This document shows, piece after piece, positions 24,088-35,391 of a stretch of DNA of 64,000 bases. The translations under genes and the position numbers were made by a program. Every line of letters begins with the position of its first letter. Positions within the stretch are counted from its first letter, which is position 1. Under the pieces are notes generated by a model. The model saw only the letters and a list, made by a program, of their open reading frames with translations, did not search any database and had not been told where the DNA came from. Source of the stretch: Panax quinquefolius (Eukaryota > Streptophyta > Magnoliopsida > Apiales > Araliaceae); contig CM035163.1 of NCBI GenBank assembly GCA_020205615.1, forward strand, positions 53,603,899 to 53,667,898, written 5' to 3'.

Positions 24088-24785
24088 TTCGTGACTTCAT
24101 AAAAGACACCTCAATATATTTAACAAAATTTATCATCATTATTATAATTCACAATATTAATCGACTGTGTCGTTCCTCGTGAAAGAGGGGCTTTCCAATA
24201 AGGATTTCTCCGTATTGGCGCGCAATTAGGTGACCAAACCTCTCCTTGGCAGAACTTCTAGACATCGTTAATATTGCAAATAATAATACTAATAACTTTG
24301 TTATCTCAATTATTGATTTAATAATATATAAAATATCGACAATAATTAAATCAAATAACGTGAGATATTATGCAACAATTACTGTAGCAATAATTGAACA
24401 AAACTGAATGACTTCTCACGTAAGCATCAATAATCAATACCGTGTGCTAGTATGCAACCACGCATATTACTGTATTTTTAACACTGGGTGTTTCAACATT
24501 TAACTGTAAAACTTCCGCCGTTATTTTCATAAAAATATTTTTGTCATTTTCTCAATCCGACAATAATTTCGTTGTGGGGTACACCAATGATTGTGCCATC
24601 GTACGAATATTCCCGGTTAAAACGAATATTCCCCGACCAATCGAATATAATACAACAACTTGTATAATTTGCAAAATTTATAAATACTACCCACAACTAT
24701 AACATTATCTCAAATCCACACCATAATTTTCAAAAAAATATTTTGAGAAAATTAAATCTTTATTAGTAAAATTTGGGGTCTCACA
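21813..24785 (-). repeat. C 3' LTR (left copy)
   Basis: In element sense TGTGAGACCCC at 24785 to GGGGGCATCACA at 21813. It contains a TA repeat (24041-24082), the GCGCGCAATTAGG block (about 24215), a TATA box (about 23690-23698) and the array 22960-23500. The donor-like motif is mutated to GATAAGG (GT to AT at 23578-23577). About 35-40 bp around the ACTATT hairpin, present in the other copies, is deleted near 21968. Confidence 0.9.
22960..23500 (-). repeat. Tandem array in C 3' LTR
   Basis: About eight to nine units with ATTCCAA-GTAATAATAAAGAATGGAA cores and CACCATGCATGCGGTACTTCGCATAGAC spacers. Spacer types differ from those dominating A. Confidence 0.8.
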
Positions 24786-24799
24786 ATCTCCCCTCCTTA
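24786..24799 (-). other. Polypurine tract of C
   Basis: The minus strand reads AAGGAGGGGAGAT next to the LTR edge, as in A. Confidence 0.85.
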
Positions 24800-24819
24800 T
24801 GGAATTTTGCCCTCGAAAT

Positions 24820-25431
24820 TTACCTACGTACCTGGTATGATGAGTATACCTTGACTTCATTTCAGATTCTAACTCTTGAGGTATAACCTTTGAGTGTTGA
24901 ATACGATCCTTCTTATCCAAGATTTTAACACGTATCTCCTCATACGTTAAATCTTCTGCTATGTCGTCTAGTTTTAATTCAATAATGTGGTACGAGTCGT
25001 CCACATATTTATGTAACATCGTTACGTAAAAAACGTTATGAACACGCGACATACTTGGGGGTAAAGCGAGTCTAAAAGCCATAGTTCCTACTCCATCGAG
25101 GACTTCAAATAGACCAATAAAATCGAGGGTTGAGATAACACCTTCTTGAACCTTTTTCTTCACATTCATCAGTTCCGGGTGTGTAGCTTGAGCGGCCTTT
25201 AACTTTATCAATTAAAGTCGATTCTACTCGTATATTCATTATCTTCACGTGGGTCCCTAGAGTCTTTAACTCTATCTTTATTATCTGTAAGTTATACAAA
25301 ATGAGTCTTTGTGTTAACAACATCGCACTCGTAAACGCATACGATCTTCTACTCAACACGTCAGCTACCATGTTCGCTTTCCCACGATGGTATTGAATGG
25401 TATGATCGTAATCTTCAACAGCTCGAGCCAA
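24820..25431 (-). pseudogene. C: fused RNase H end and integrase C-terminus remnant
   Basis: RNase H tail (ARAVEDYDHTIQYHRGKANM, VADVLSRRSYAF) is followed by KLKAAQATHPEL, then VISTLDFIGLFEVLDGVGTM and LPPSMSRVHNVFYVTMLHKY. The integrase catalytic core is absent between the QEG and STLDFIG pieces, exactly as in A. The tail after VKIL diverges from the usual chromovirus end and has no chromodomain I can recognise. Confidence 0.85.
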
Positions 25432-25744
25432 CGTCTTTGGCGCATTATACGTTCGTTTTAGGTGAAGAAAATATTTGAGGGTTTAGGAAATGGGTTTTGT
25501 ACTGGGGTCAATACAAAATTCGATTTCACGCTCTAGGGGTAGGCTAAGAAGTCTTCAAGAATACGTCAGGAAATTTATTAACAATAGAAATATCATTCAA
25601 AACTGTGACTCTCGTCCAAGACTTGGATAGTACATCACATTGATACCTATCAACTTGTCATTGTCATTCACAACGTCGCCTACAGAAAGTCTGGCTTCGG
25701 TGCATTACACACAAGGAAGTCAACAACGAAAGGATCGGGGATCT
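25432..25744 (-). pseudogene. C: RT-start/RNase H-end junction and linker
   Basis: REIEFCIDP-like pre-RT sequence runs into an RNase H end segment near 25460-25510, collinear with A's 6541-6640. No RT catalytic sequence is present. Confidence 0.8.
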
Positions 25745-26122
25745 TTACTTATGGCTTGATATGACAATGATTGACTTTAGAATTCGCATAACAGGTTGGT
25801 TAGGAATATGAAAGCTAACAATGTTACGAAATGCATGATGAGTAGTTAACCAATCGATTCCTAAAATTACATCAAAGACAAGTATTTTCAAAGAGATAAG
25901 ATTGACAGGTAACGTGAAAGTGTCTATTTGAATCAAACAAGATTTATAAACAGTGGAGGTAACGAAGGTTTCTCTTAACGAAGTTTCAATCGATAAGTCA
26001 AAGTCTAATTTTTCCGGAGTCAAATTTAAACGTTGAGCACAATCAAGAGAGATAAAAGAATGGGTAGAACCGGTATCAAATAAGGTATAGACTTCGTAAG
26101 CGTTTATGATTAACTTACCCAT
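25745..26122 (-). pseudogene. C protease, largely intact
   Basis: A 125-codon open frame includes YTLFDTGSTHSFISLDCAQR (D-T-G catalytic triplet), the flap region and VFDVILGIDWLTTHHA. This is close to a full retropepsin core. It is separated from gag by frame breaks (26120-26250) and has no downstream RT. It is the best preserved domain of the two non-autonomous copies. Confidence 0.85.
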
Positions 26123-27327
26123 GATAACTTCGTTCGGGTTCCTCGATAAACGCTCTCACTTAAACTATCGACTTTAACTTGTCTGAGACATCCTGTGGCA
26201 TCATTATCCCAGCTGGACTTAACTTCACTACATGACAAAATCGAGCTATGTGACCTTCTCTTCCATAATTGAAACATGCTTTGGATTGCTACGTACAATT
26301 TGGACGGATGTGTCCCTCATGTCCGCATTTAAAACATACGACCGGTGGTCGTTCTCCTTCCTTAACAACAGATGCTGGTGCTGACGTCTTTCCATCATCG
26401 TTAAATCTTCTCTTCTTGAAATTTCCACTCCTATTATCTTGGCCATGATTACCACCGAAGTGGTTACCATTCTTGGCATGATAATTTCCCCCACGATGGT
26501 TATCATTGTTCCGATGGCTGTTGTCACCGGTACGATTATTATCGTGTTATTGATTATTGCCTTTTGGTTGTGCTAACTCATTATTGCGCTCCAATAACTG
26601 AGCCCTATTCACAATATCTGAATATAAACAAAGTTTGTGAGAAATGAGGTATTGACGTATTTCGGGTTTCAAACCTCGCAGAAACATTCGCGTCATTCGC
26701 TCCTCATTATCGACCAAATGGGATGAAAACCGGGACAACTCGACAAACTTAGCTTCGTACTGCGACACAGTCATATTGTTTTGCTCCAGCTTGATGAATT
26801 CCACCTCCTTCATGTGATGAATACTTTCAGGAAAGTACTTGTCGTTGAACAATTCTTGAAACTTCTCCCAAGACATCTTGAAAAGGCCAGTGGGTACATT
26901 TTACTGATTCCCACCAAGAATTTGCCTCTTCACGCAACATAAAGGTGGCGAAGGAACCTTTTGCTTTCTGAGCATCCCAAGACATCAAATATCTTGGTGA
27001 TCTACTTTAACCAAAGTCTCCGCCTTAAGTGGTTCTCGCTTTCCCAAAAACTCCAAATGGTCCCAGCCCTTGAATCGCTTAGCGGTGACCAAATTGTGGG
27101 TTGCCATTATTTCCACCTATATTTTGAACATGAGTCTCTCTTACCTGATGTTTCATGAATTGCATAAAGCCTCTGAACATCCCATCGTTCATCATCTGAT
27201 CGGTGTTATTGTTTACATGAGGATTGTCGCCTTCCTGATGCACATTATCCTGATTATTGATCGTTGGTGACTCAACGGTCTCATGTGCTTCATTGCTGAT
27301 CTCAACATTTTCAGATGCTATTTTCAA
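26123..27327 (-). pseudogene. C gag, broken
   Basis: The position equivalent to A's ATG reads ATA (about 27324-27322), so the start codon is lost, although the frame NVEIS...TINNQDNVHQEGDNP stays open to about 27079. The capsid region (YFPESIHHMKEVEFIKLEQN, MTVSQYEAKFVEL, FLRGLKPEIRQYL) lies at 26876-26547. A basic Asn/His-rich stretch and degraded zinc knuckles (about 26330-26230) follow. Frameshifts near 27000 and 26540 separate the parts. Confidence 0.88.
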
Positions 27328-27330
27328 ACA

Positions 27331-27508
27331 CTGTCACAAAACAAGGGTTAATTGACATATCACATATTATCCCTATACTCTGATCGACCAATTAAATAAC
27401 AAGTAAACTTAGGTAGGTCATACTAGCGAAGGAATTCCCCGTCTCTCCCCTCCTAGTTCTTATCTCACATCTCAGCCAGGGATCATATCCCTAAGCTTTG
27501 ATACCAAC
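27331..27508 (-). promoter_or_regulatory. C leader: PBS and splice-acceptor-like site
   Basis: The PBS TGGTATCAAAGC is at minus 27506-27495, 2 nt from the LTR. The acceptor-like TTGTTTTGTGACAG ends at 27331, just before the old gag start, matching A. The LTR-edge base at 27509 is A instead of T, a single substitution in the terminal TG. Confidence 0.75.
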
Positions 27509-28689
27509 AGTGACGCCCCCAAAATAGGTATACATCACCTATTCCGAGTCACCAAAAACATGGTACATAATATAAATACAATCTTAAATATACAACATGA
27601 GCTATGAGTTTTAATACAAATATTGTCTTCTAGACAGTATTCAAACTCAAAATAAGTCCTCAATACATTTATTAACATACTATTTCATAGAATAGTGAGG
27701 ACTACTAATGCTATCATCTGGACCGTCACTCCATTCCCCGGCTAGTCCCTGCTACGTTCTCATTTCTTGAAGAGAACAATGAAAGTAAACGGGTGAGCTC
27801 AACTAACCCAGTAAGAAATATTATGACTAAGATAATGCAGAATAAATTATCGTTAGCCTTCATCAGTGTTAAACTTATATAATATAACAAACATCAAGTT
27901 TAACTGCAGCGGAACAAGCAATCCATTAAAAGAGTCAAGTAGAGAATAAAATCTACTATCTTCTATGATTTAAAAGGTTTTTCATCACTTTTATCGCTGA
28001 GACTCAGCTCAATAAATAATCCACATCATCCCTGCACTACGGCCAAGGATATTCATTAGTATCACAACCACAAATTATCCATGCACTACGGGCCAAGGAT
28101 ATTCATGTATTCATCAATGGTCATGATCATGCCATAAAACAATTCATCTTTGCACCCTTGGCCGAAGAGAATCCATAGCCATAATCATACCAAAAATTGT
28201 CTATCAATGCACTACGGGCCAATGATGACTTTTTCCACATCATTTTTAACATTACGGTCATGATTATACCGAATAATCCCTGGTCATAATCATACCAAGT
28301 CCATCTATGCACTACAGGCCACAAATGACTTTCAACATAATATAAGCATGAGGATGATGACAATTTAATAAAACAAGTTCAAGAATAAATTTTAAAGATT
28401 TATAAGTTAATTTATCCTGAACTCAATAACGTCCAAATTGTCAACATGATACTGCTTTGTGGAGTAAAATTCAAGCATGCTCAGAAGAATATTTTCATGA
28501 AAAGATACTGGATGAAGCACAAATGTCCAGGATATTCTACTAATTTCATGGTGTATAGAAGCCAAAACTTTAACCAACTGAGTATAATAGAATATATGAA
28601 ACTGCAAATGGATTTTCGCCATGCGGTAATCCACGTGAACGGCATCATTTCCATAATTTAATAAGGAATAAATACAAATGATCATTCAC

Positions 28690-29215
28690 CATGCATGTGG
28701 TAATCCACATGTAGACAAAGTTATTCCAATGAATAATAAAGAATGGAATAATCAAGAATTCACCACGTCATGCGGTATTTGCATGTATAAAAGTTATTCC
28801 CAATGTAAATAAAGAATGGAATAATCAGAGAATTCACCATGCATGCGATATCAGAGCATGTATGCAAAGTTATTCCCAATGAATAATAAATAATGGAACC
28901 AGTCATGCGTAAATGCACGAATGTAATATTCCGATAGAATAATAAAGAACGAAACCGGTATGGCAAAATTAAATCAAGCGATATATTCAATGTAATAATA
29001 AAGAATGAAATAACAATGTAAATCACCATGCATGCGATAGACAAAGACAACAAAAGTTATTCTAATGAATAATAACTAATGGAACCAGTCAAAGCGTGTA
29101 CGCACCGGCCATGTGATATTCCAATAGAATGATAAAGAATAGAATAACAAAAGAATTTCACCATGTATGCGGTACTTCGCATAGACATGTTATTCCAACA
29201 TAATAATAAAGAATG
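28690..29215 (-). repeat. Tandem array in C 5' LTR
   Basis: Eight or so diverged units, collinear with 22960-23500. Confidence 0.8.
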
Positions 29216-29287
29216 AAATAACAGAAGTTCTCTTCATAAATACGAAAGAAATAATACCCCTTACGAGTACAATAAATAATATCCCTT

Positions 29288-29415
29288 ACCTTAAAAGAAA
29301 CTGGATATAGGAGTAGTGAAGTAGCAAAATACTTTTATTCTTTCTCTCTATAGTTTCTCTCTCTAGAGTTTCAGTGAATTCATAAAAAATAATGTAGGAA
29401 TGACCTTCATTTATA
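29288..29415 (-). promoter_or_regulatory. C 5' LTR core promoter and putative splice donor
   Basis: TATAAAT at 29415-29409 is followed by a CT-rich leader and TTTTAAG/GTAAGGG with GT at 29289-29288. With the acceptor at 27331 the predicted intron is about 1.96 kb. Confidence 0.5.
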
Positions 29416-29780
29416 GGAGAATGGACCTAATAGTAATTAATTCATGAACTATCCGATTGATTTACTTTTAAACTACTAAAATTCATATTGATTTACTATG
29501 CAATATTAATAAAATATTCTAATAAAACAAAATCTTTTAAATTAAATATAAAATATTCTATTTATAATATAATAAAACGAATAACTTTATAAAAGTATTC
29601 TGCTTTATATAAAAAGATTTTACTATACAAACACTATGCAGCACTATGCAACACTATGCATAATAAAATATAATATATTCTATTTATAGTCTAATAAAAC
29701 AAATAACATATATAAAAGTATTTTGTTTTATATAAAAAGCTTTTCTGCTTTTATTACATTAATAATTCTAATAAAACAAA

Positions 29781-29815
<35 letters not shown>

Positions 29816-30427
29816 TCCGTGACTTCATAAAAAGACACCTCAATATATTTAACAACATTTATCATCATTATTATAATTCACAATATTAATCGACCGTGTC
29901 GTTCCTGTGAAAAGAGGAGGCTTTCCAATAAGGATTTCTCCTATCAAGCGCATAATTAGGTGACCAAACCTCTCCTCGCGTAACTTTTAGACATCGTTAA
30001 TATTGCAAATTATAATATTAATAACTTTGTTATCTCAATTATTGATTTAATAATATATAAAATATCGACAATAATTAAATCAAATAACGTGAGATACTAT
30101 GCAATAATTACTGTAGCAATAATTGAACAAAACTGAGTGACTTCTCACGTAAGCATCAATAATCAATATCGGGTGCTACTATGCAACCACGCGTATTACT
30201 GTATTTTTAACACCGGGTGTTTCAACAGTTAACGGTAAAACTTCCGCCGTTATTTTCATAAAAATATTTTTGTCGTTTTCTCAATCCGACAATAATTCCG
30301 TTGTGGGGTCCACCAATGATTGTGTCGTCGTATGAATATTCCCTATTAAAATGAATATTCCCCGACCAATCGAATATAATACAACAACTTGCATACTTTG
30401 CAAAATTTATAAATTTAGGGTCTCACA

Positions 30428-31736
30428 CCCAGCCTATGGGAACTATATTGGAGAAGTATCGAATAAGCTACCTCCCATCCACAACCCTTGGTATCAGCAC
30501 ATCAAGGAGTACTTACGAGATGGATCTACACCCACTGATGCGAGCCAAACTGAAAGAAAGCGAATCCATCGACTTGCTATGAAATTCTACCTAAGCGGAG
30601 ATGGACTCTATAAGAGAGATGCAAGATTAGGTCTTCTTAGATGTCTGGACAAGGACCAAACACAAAGGCTCATGGATGAGATCCATGGTGGAGTATGTGG
30701 CCCACACATAAGCGACCCTCTACTTGTTAAGAAGATCCTAAGAACTGGACATTATTGGCTTACCCTCAAACCTGACTGTGATGATCACGTCAAAAGGTGC
30801 TATCAATGGAAAATTCATGGAAATGTCATCCACGCCCCTCCAAGGGAACTCCACAATATGAGTTCGCCTTGGCCCTTCTCAATGTGGGGAATGGACGTGA
30901 TCGGGCCCATTGAGCCCAAAGCCAGTAATGGACATCAGTTCATATTCACCATGATTGATTACTTCACCAAGTTGGTAGAAGCAGCCTCCTTCCCCAGGGT
31001 TACTAAAGAAGTCATCATTGCTTTTATTCGAAATAATATCATTTGTCATTATGGACAACCAGAGGTCATTGTGTCAAACAATGCTAAGAACCTCAACAAC
31101 CAAATGATGGAGGAGTTATGTAGTAAATTCCACATCAAACACCTTAACTCCGTCATCTACCGTCCAAAGATGAATGGTGTTGTTGAAGCAGCTAATAAAA
31201 ACATCAAGAAAATCATGCAAAAAATGTCCGCCAACCACAAGGGATGGCCTGACTTGTTGCCTCTAACTTTATTAGCATACAGAACTTCAATGCGTACTTC
31301 CACTAGGGCAACCCCCTACTCATTAATCTATGGGATGAAAGTAGTGCTCCCCATAGAGGTGGAAATGGAATCCCTCAGAGTGTTAATAGATGCTCAGCTG
31401 GATGAAGACCAATGGGTACAAGATAGGTATCACCAATTGTCTCTAATAAACGAAAGGCGAACCGCGACTATCTTTCATGGTCAGTTATATCAACAAAGGA
31501 TCGCAAGATCCTACAATAGAAAAGTCCGGCTATAACATTTTAAACAGCACGACTTGGTTTTGAAGAAGATCATTGACAACCAAGATCAATCTAAGGGAAA
31601 ATTCGCTCCTAACTGGGAAGGCTCGTTTGTTGTCAAGGAGGTATTGACAGGAGGCGCTCTCAGATTGCAAGAAATGGACGGCGATGAATATCCACAGCTT
31701 ATCAACTCGAACACCGTGAAACGGTACTATGTCTGA
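30428..31736 (+). pseudogene. D integrase, mostly open but catalytically damaged
   Basis: Integrase inserts element cDNA into the genome. The open frame reads NKLPPIHNPWYQHIKEYL, LYKRDARLGLLRCLD, zinc-binding HGGVCGPH...CDDHVKRCYQWKIHG (the second CxxC Cys is Trp), core GMDVIGPIEP (first Asp, 30894), IVSNNAKN (second Asp replaced by Asn, 31077-31079), NGVVEAANK (Glu, 31185), then LLAYRTSMRTSTRATPYSL. A stop (TAA near 31533) separates the C-terminal part LVLKKIIDNQ...LINSNTVKRYYV, which ends at the natural stop near 31734. The protein is otherwise near full length. Confidence 0.93.
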
Positions 31737-32897
31737 GGTTACCATCAAACAAACATCCTGGTTTTGGATCATCAGTCATTTCAGGTTCTTTAACCCTCAT
31801 TACATACAACCTTTTCTTTTTACCCATCTGCCCCTCAGGGAAAAAACACACTTTTCAAACCAGCAGCCTGGTTTCACATCATACAACTCCGGTTATCCCA
31901 TCAGGGATTGAACCTTTCATACCTACAGTTTATCCCGAAGACAGGATTAAACGTTTCACACCTGTAGTTTGTCCCAAGCATGGGATCAAACTTTCATTTC
32001 CCCGCAGTTCATTCTGTACATGGGATTCAACTTCTTCGGTCATAAATCGTCCTGAGGGGCGAACTACGTCGACCTAATCTCCTTGATACCCGGGAGTACG
32101 TAGGCAACCATATTCTATATGGCCCGGTCATAATAAAAAAAACAAAAACATTTCTGCCCTTTCTTTACAAAAACAAAAACACTTATACACCCTTCTTCAT
32201 CAATAAAGTTTCTCCACCCATTTACACCTTTCACATTCAGCGTTGAACCTCTTACACCAGGTTCGAACTACGCAGACCTGATCTCCTCTTCAATTGGATT
32301 ACGTAGGCAGCCATTTATGGTTTGGTCTAACCCCCTACCAAATTACAAATACTTGTCAATGGTAATGGGATCAAATTTCAACTCACCACTTTTCATCGGC
32401 TTCAGAACAAAGGGTTGGAACTACCTAACCTCTCCTCATAAATAGGAGATTCGACGACCATATAAGTTGCGGTTGTGCCTCAAAGAGAAACACCAATCCA
32501 TAAGATATAGAACTAACTGGGCTCCTCCTAAATAGGAGTACTGGTGACCATCTGTGTTGCGGTCAATCTCAGAGAGGAAAAGCCACACTCCTCTCCACAT
32601 TTCCATATAGAAACTAGTCCCAAGACACCAAAGATGGTAGGGATACACATAGATCAATGATCCATTCTGAAAGATCCTGCGATGTCTCAATGTCCACCTA
32701 TCAAGGGTGAGTTCAGAATACATCATGATCACAAGCCCTGAAGAAGCAGGCAAAATATCAAGCAAGTATCAAGGCACAAATAAAAGGGAAGTGAATCAAA
32801 ATATATGTCCCTGCCATACATAATACTGTTTGATATATACATATGTGTTGTACATGAAAAAATGGCTAAGCTAGTGTGTGCAGGAAAATACAAGTTT
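31737..32897 (+). repeat. D post-pol region with repeated AACTACGT-GACCTGAT motif
   Basis: Non-coding 3' region. A roughly 50-60-bp motif recurs at 32057-32113, 32265-32315, 32410-32470 and 32505-32570. It runs GAACTACG-(T/C)-GACCT(A/G)ATCTCC, a short gap, then GA(G/T)TACGTAGGCA(A/G)CC, and is most degraded in the last two. This motif is common downstream of pol in Tat-type plant elements. GTTT-T(A/C)CCC(G/A)-rich shorter repeats occupy 31900-32040. No sense-strand ORF of note. Confidence 0.75.
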
Positions 32898-34400
32898 ATT
32901 TACGAATCTGTATATATGCGGACTATCAGATCTAACATAGCATCCCTCTTCGAAGAAGGAGGTAACGCTGCAAGCTCTTGCCCAATGGTATCTACATGAG
33001 CTAGCAGATCTGAGGCTAACTGCATGGTGGCATGATGCTCATCAATGTATGCACTCATATCGGCAAGGATGCCAGTTGTAAGGGATCTTACTGAAGTACT
33101 ATCTATAACGACCACATCCCGGGCAGCATCCCGCTCTACAATCAACACATCTCTGGCCGATTTGGCCTCGTCTCTCTCTAATAGAGCGGCGTCTCTCCCA
33201 TCAAGAGCTGTGAACATCAAGGCCCTAGCCTGATCTCTCTCGAAGGTTATCAGTTGTAGACTCTACTCCAGATACTGTGTTGAATGCTGAATCACAGTGG
33301 TACTCGTATTAGGAGAATCCATCATAGCTACTGGCAACCCAGTAGGCAACTCCTCCTCAGTGGGAATATCAGTGTCCTCCATGGGCTCCCCATCGTCAAA
33401 ATCCATCCCATGCATTATGGATACTACCGCAATCGATGCATTCTCTGTCTCCATCCATGCAGAATACTCTGTAGAACAACCCTGATGGCTCATAGAAAAC
33501 TCAGCTATCTCATGCTGATCCCAATTGGCATACACCCTAGATTGATCCTCTCCTGATAAATGGCGAGAAGCCAAGCGCTAACTCAATGCCCCTCAAAAGG
33601 AAGAAAGTCCTAGAACTAGTCAAACTGACACATCACGACAAGCGAGTGATAAGTAGTAATGCACCTCAAGCCATCCAGAGGGAGATAATCCATGCCCGGA
33701 GCATGAGTAATGAAGCTGTAGGGTGAACTGAGCCCTGTACACGGCAATATATCAAAAGGATCTCCAATCCCTGCTAGAAAAGTTGACCAAGATGCAGCAT
33801 CTATACACTCCACAGGCTGAAAGAAGTATGACATGGCTATATCATGGGTGAAACAATACCCATGCCGTCTGAAAGTGCCAATCGGTCTCAAGTGTGATAT
33901 AAACCACACATACAGTATGACCGAGCTGCTTGTAAACACTCCCGACCGATAAGTGCAGCAGTATATGGCCGACCTCAGAGTCTCTGCTATAATCATCGGT
34001 ACGATGGTGTGACCCTCCCTGAGAGCTCTCACTGCCATGATAACTCATATATCCAACTCATCCATGTACCGTGGCATGTAGACATACGACAGTATGTACA
34101 ATAGCAATACATCCACTCTGGCCAGACGCCAATGATCCTTCGGTGTGGTGAAATCCCCGGAGTGCCGTGTATAACTATCCTCAGAGCCAAATCTATCAAA
34201 CAGAAAACACTGGGATATCACATGGCTGGATGTGATCTCATCCTGTCCTACCCCTCCGGCTCGGTCCAGTTTGAGTTGCAAAGGAGGTCTCATGTCGAAA
34301 AGGCCAAATCAGAATAAAATGCTACGAATCGAGCGCGTAACAATGGAATCTCGTTGTCACAAGTCAAATTATGGCTTTACATATCACTCATTGGTATTCG
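32898..34400 (-). pseudogene. D antisense ORF, decayed (Transposase_28/PMD-like)
   Basis: On the strand opposite to gag-pol, broken frames from about 34400 to 32898 form one protein-like series: LKLDRAGGVGQDEITSSHV, DHWRLARVDVLLLYILSYVY, MAVRALREGHTIVPMIIAE, VILYVWFISHLRPIGTF, SWSTFLAGIGDPFDILPC, an acidic stretch (DFDDGEPMEDTDIPTEEE), then a charged coiled tail (AALLERDEAKSARDVLIVERDAA). The VLLLYILSYVYMP...LYVWFISHL pattern fits the antisense ORF described in Tat-lineage elements, related to plant-mobile-domain or Transposase_28 families. Stops and frameshifts near 34300, 34045, 33615 and 33260 disable it. Function unknown. Confidence 0.7.
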
Positions 34401-35380
34401 CCTAAACATAAGGTACACTATACCGATGATCTCAACTTTTGCAAATCACACTCGGCAATGCCTCACACAGGTCCGATGCCGCCAAATATAGGGTCGTAGC
34501 CCTAAAACCCTTCAGTATCCCCGGAGGGGGTTACAACGCAGATTTCATTCATTGATAACGATCCCCGGCGGGGCTTACAACGCATTCTTCGTCCATAAAC
34601 AAATCCCCGACGGGGGTTACAATGCATTCTCATCCATTGATGTACATGTCAATGAAGGTCAAGCAACCTTGACTTCATCTCAGCCGATGGCAAGTAAACC
34701 CATCGAAGCATCGGAAGCTATTCGGTGATTGGTACCCATATCCATGTATCCCCAGAGGGAGAATCTATCTGTTGATACACACATCAACGAAGGTCAAACA
34801 ACCTTGACAGTTTATAACGCACATCTATCCGTTGATACACACATCAACGAAGGTCAAGCAGCCTTGACAGTTTGCCCAACAGGGATCTATCTGGTGATAC
34901 AGACATCAGTGAAGGTCAAGCAGCCCTGACAATACATACTGTTTGCAGTAACTCCGACAGGACCATGGTATATTATGGTGACACAAACTAGAGAAGACCA
35001 TCCTCATCGGAGAGGACCGATGATGGAATATGTTATACACATCCTCAAACAGACAAGGCTTTATCCCCATAGATCTATTGCACACGAGAGGCACATCTTC
35101 AGAGTAAAGTCTGTATCAAGGATTCAGTACTTTGGTGATAACCCCAACGTCAACATCCTGGAAGACTTGGATCACACGTCCAAAACATCACTAATTATCA
35201 TCCCCAGCAAGATTAATAGGGAATTGGCAATCATCCCATCATGTTGGAAAATAATCCAACAAAACACATGCATCATGCATTTGCATCTTGTTGCTGCACA
35301 TGGCATCATGTTTATCTTGTTGCATTTCAAGTGTCTAGGATTCTTTATCATATCCATGCCTTGCATTGCATGAATATGAT
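34401..35380 (+). repeat. D 3' region with about 60-bp tandem units
   Basis: Units containing GTTGATACACACATCAACGA then AGGTCAA-CAACCTTGACAG recur at about 34771, 34831 and 34892, with a related copy at 34637. Both halves are inverted repeats (TTGATAC-ACATCAA and GGTCAAG...CTTGAC). Three CCCCGG(A/C)GGGG-TTACAACGCA repeats precede them (34510-34630). Sequence to 35380 has no coding signal I trust, though a diverged stretch at 34975-35373 is open. Confidence 0.7.
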
Positions 35381-35391
35381 AAAGAGGGGCA
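35381..35391 (+). other. Polypurine tract of D
   Basis: AAAGAGGGGCA lies just before TCTGTAGACAC, the usual PPT/3' LTR boundary wording in Ogre/Tat elements. Confidence 0.8.

Larger units (their letters stand above)
21813..30427 (-). mobile_element. Element C: complete non-autonomous Ty3/gypsy, same family as A
   Basis: An 8.6-kb antisense insertion in D between aRNH and integrase. LTRs are 21813-24785 and 27509-30427. PPT, PBS and an exact CCCAG duplication are present. The internal 2.7 kb has gag, protease, and the same RT/RNase H and integrase deletion junctions as A. The protease active site is better kept than in A, but the gag start and several codons are broken. C therefore transposed as an already deleted element. 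Confidence 0.93.
27509..30427 (-). repeat. C 5' LTR (right copy)
   Basis: It ends in element sense at 27509 and begins TGTGAGACCCTAAATTT at 30427. It contains a TA repeat (29783-29811), a degraded GCGC block (about 29945), TATA (29415-29409), donor-like GGTAAGGG at 29289, array 28690-29215 and the ACTATT/AATAGT hairpin (about 27690). Compared with the left LTR it lacks about 80 bp next to its 5' terminus (near 30410). Confidence 0.9.

Noticed and set aside
34975..35373. 132-codon plus-strand open frame in D's 3' region
   Set aside because: No recognisable motif and no coding-like composition; it overlaps minus-strand open stretches in a repeat-rich region.
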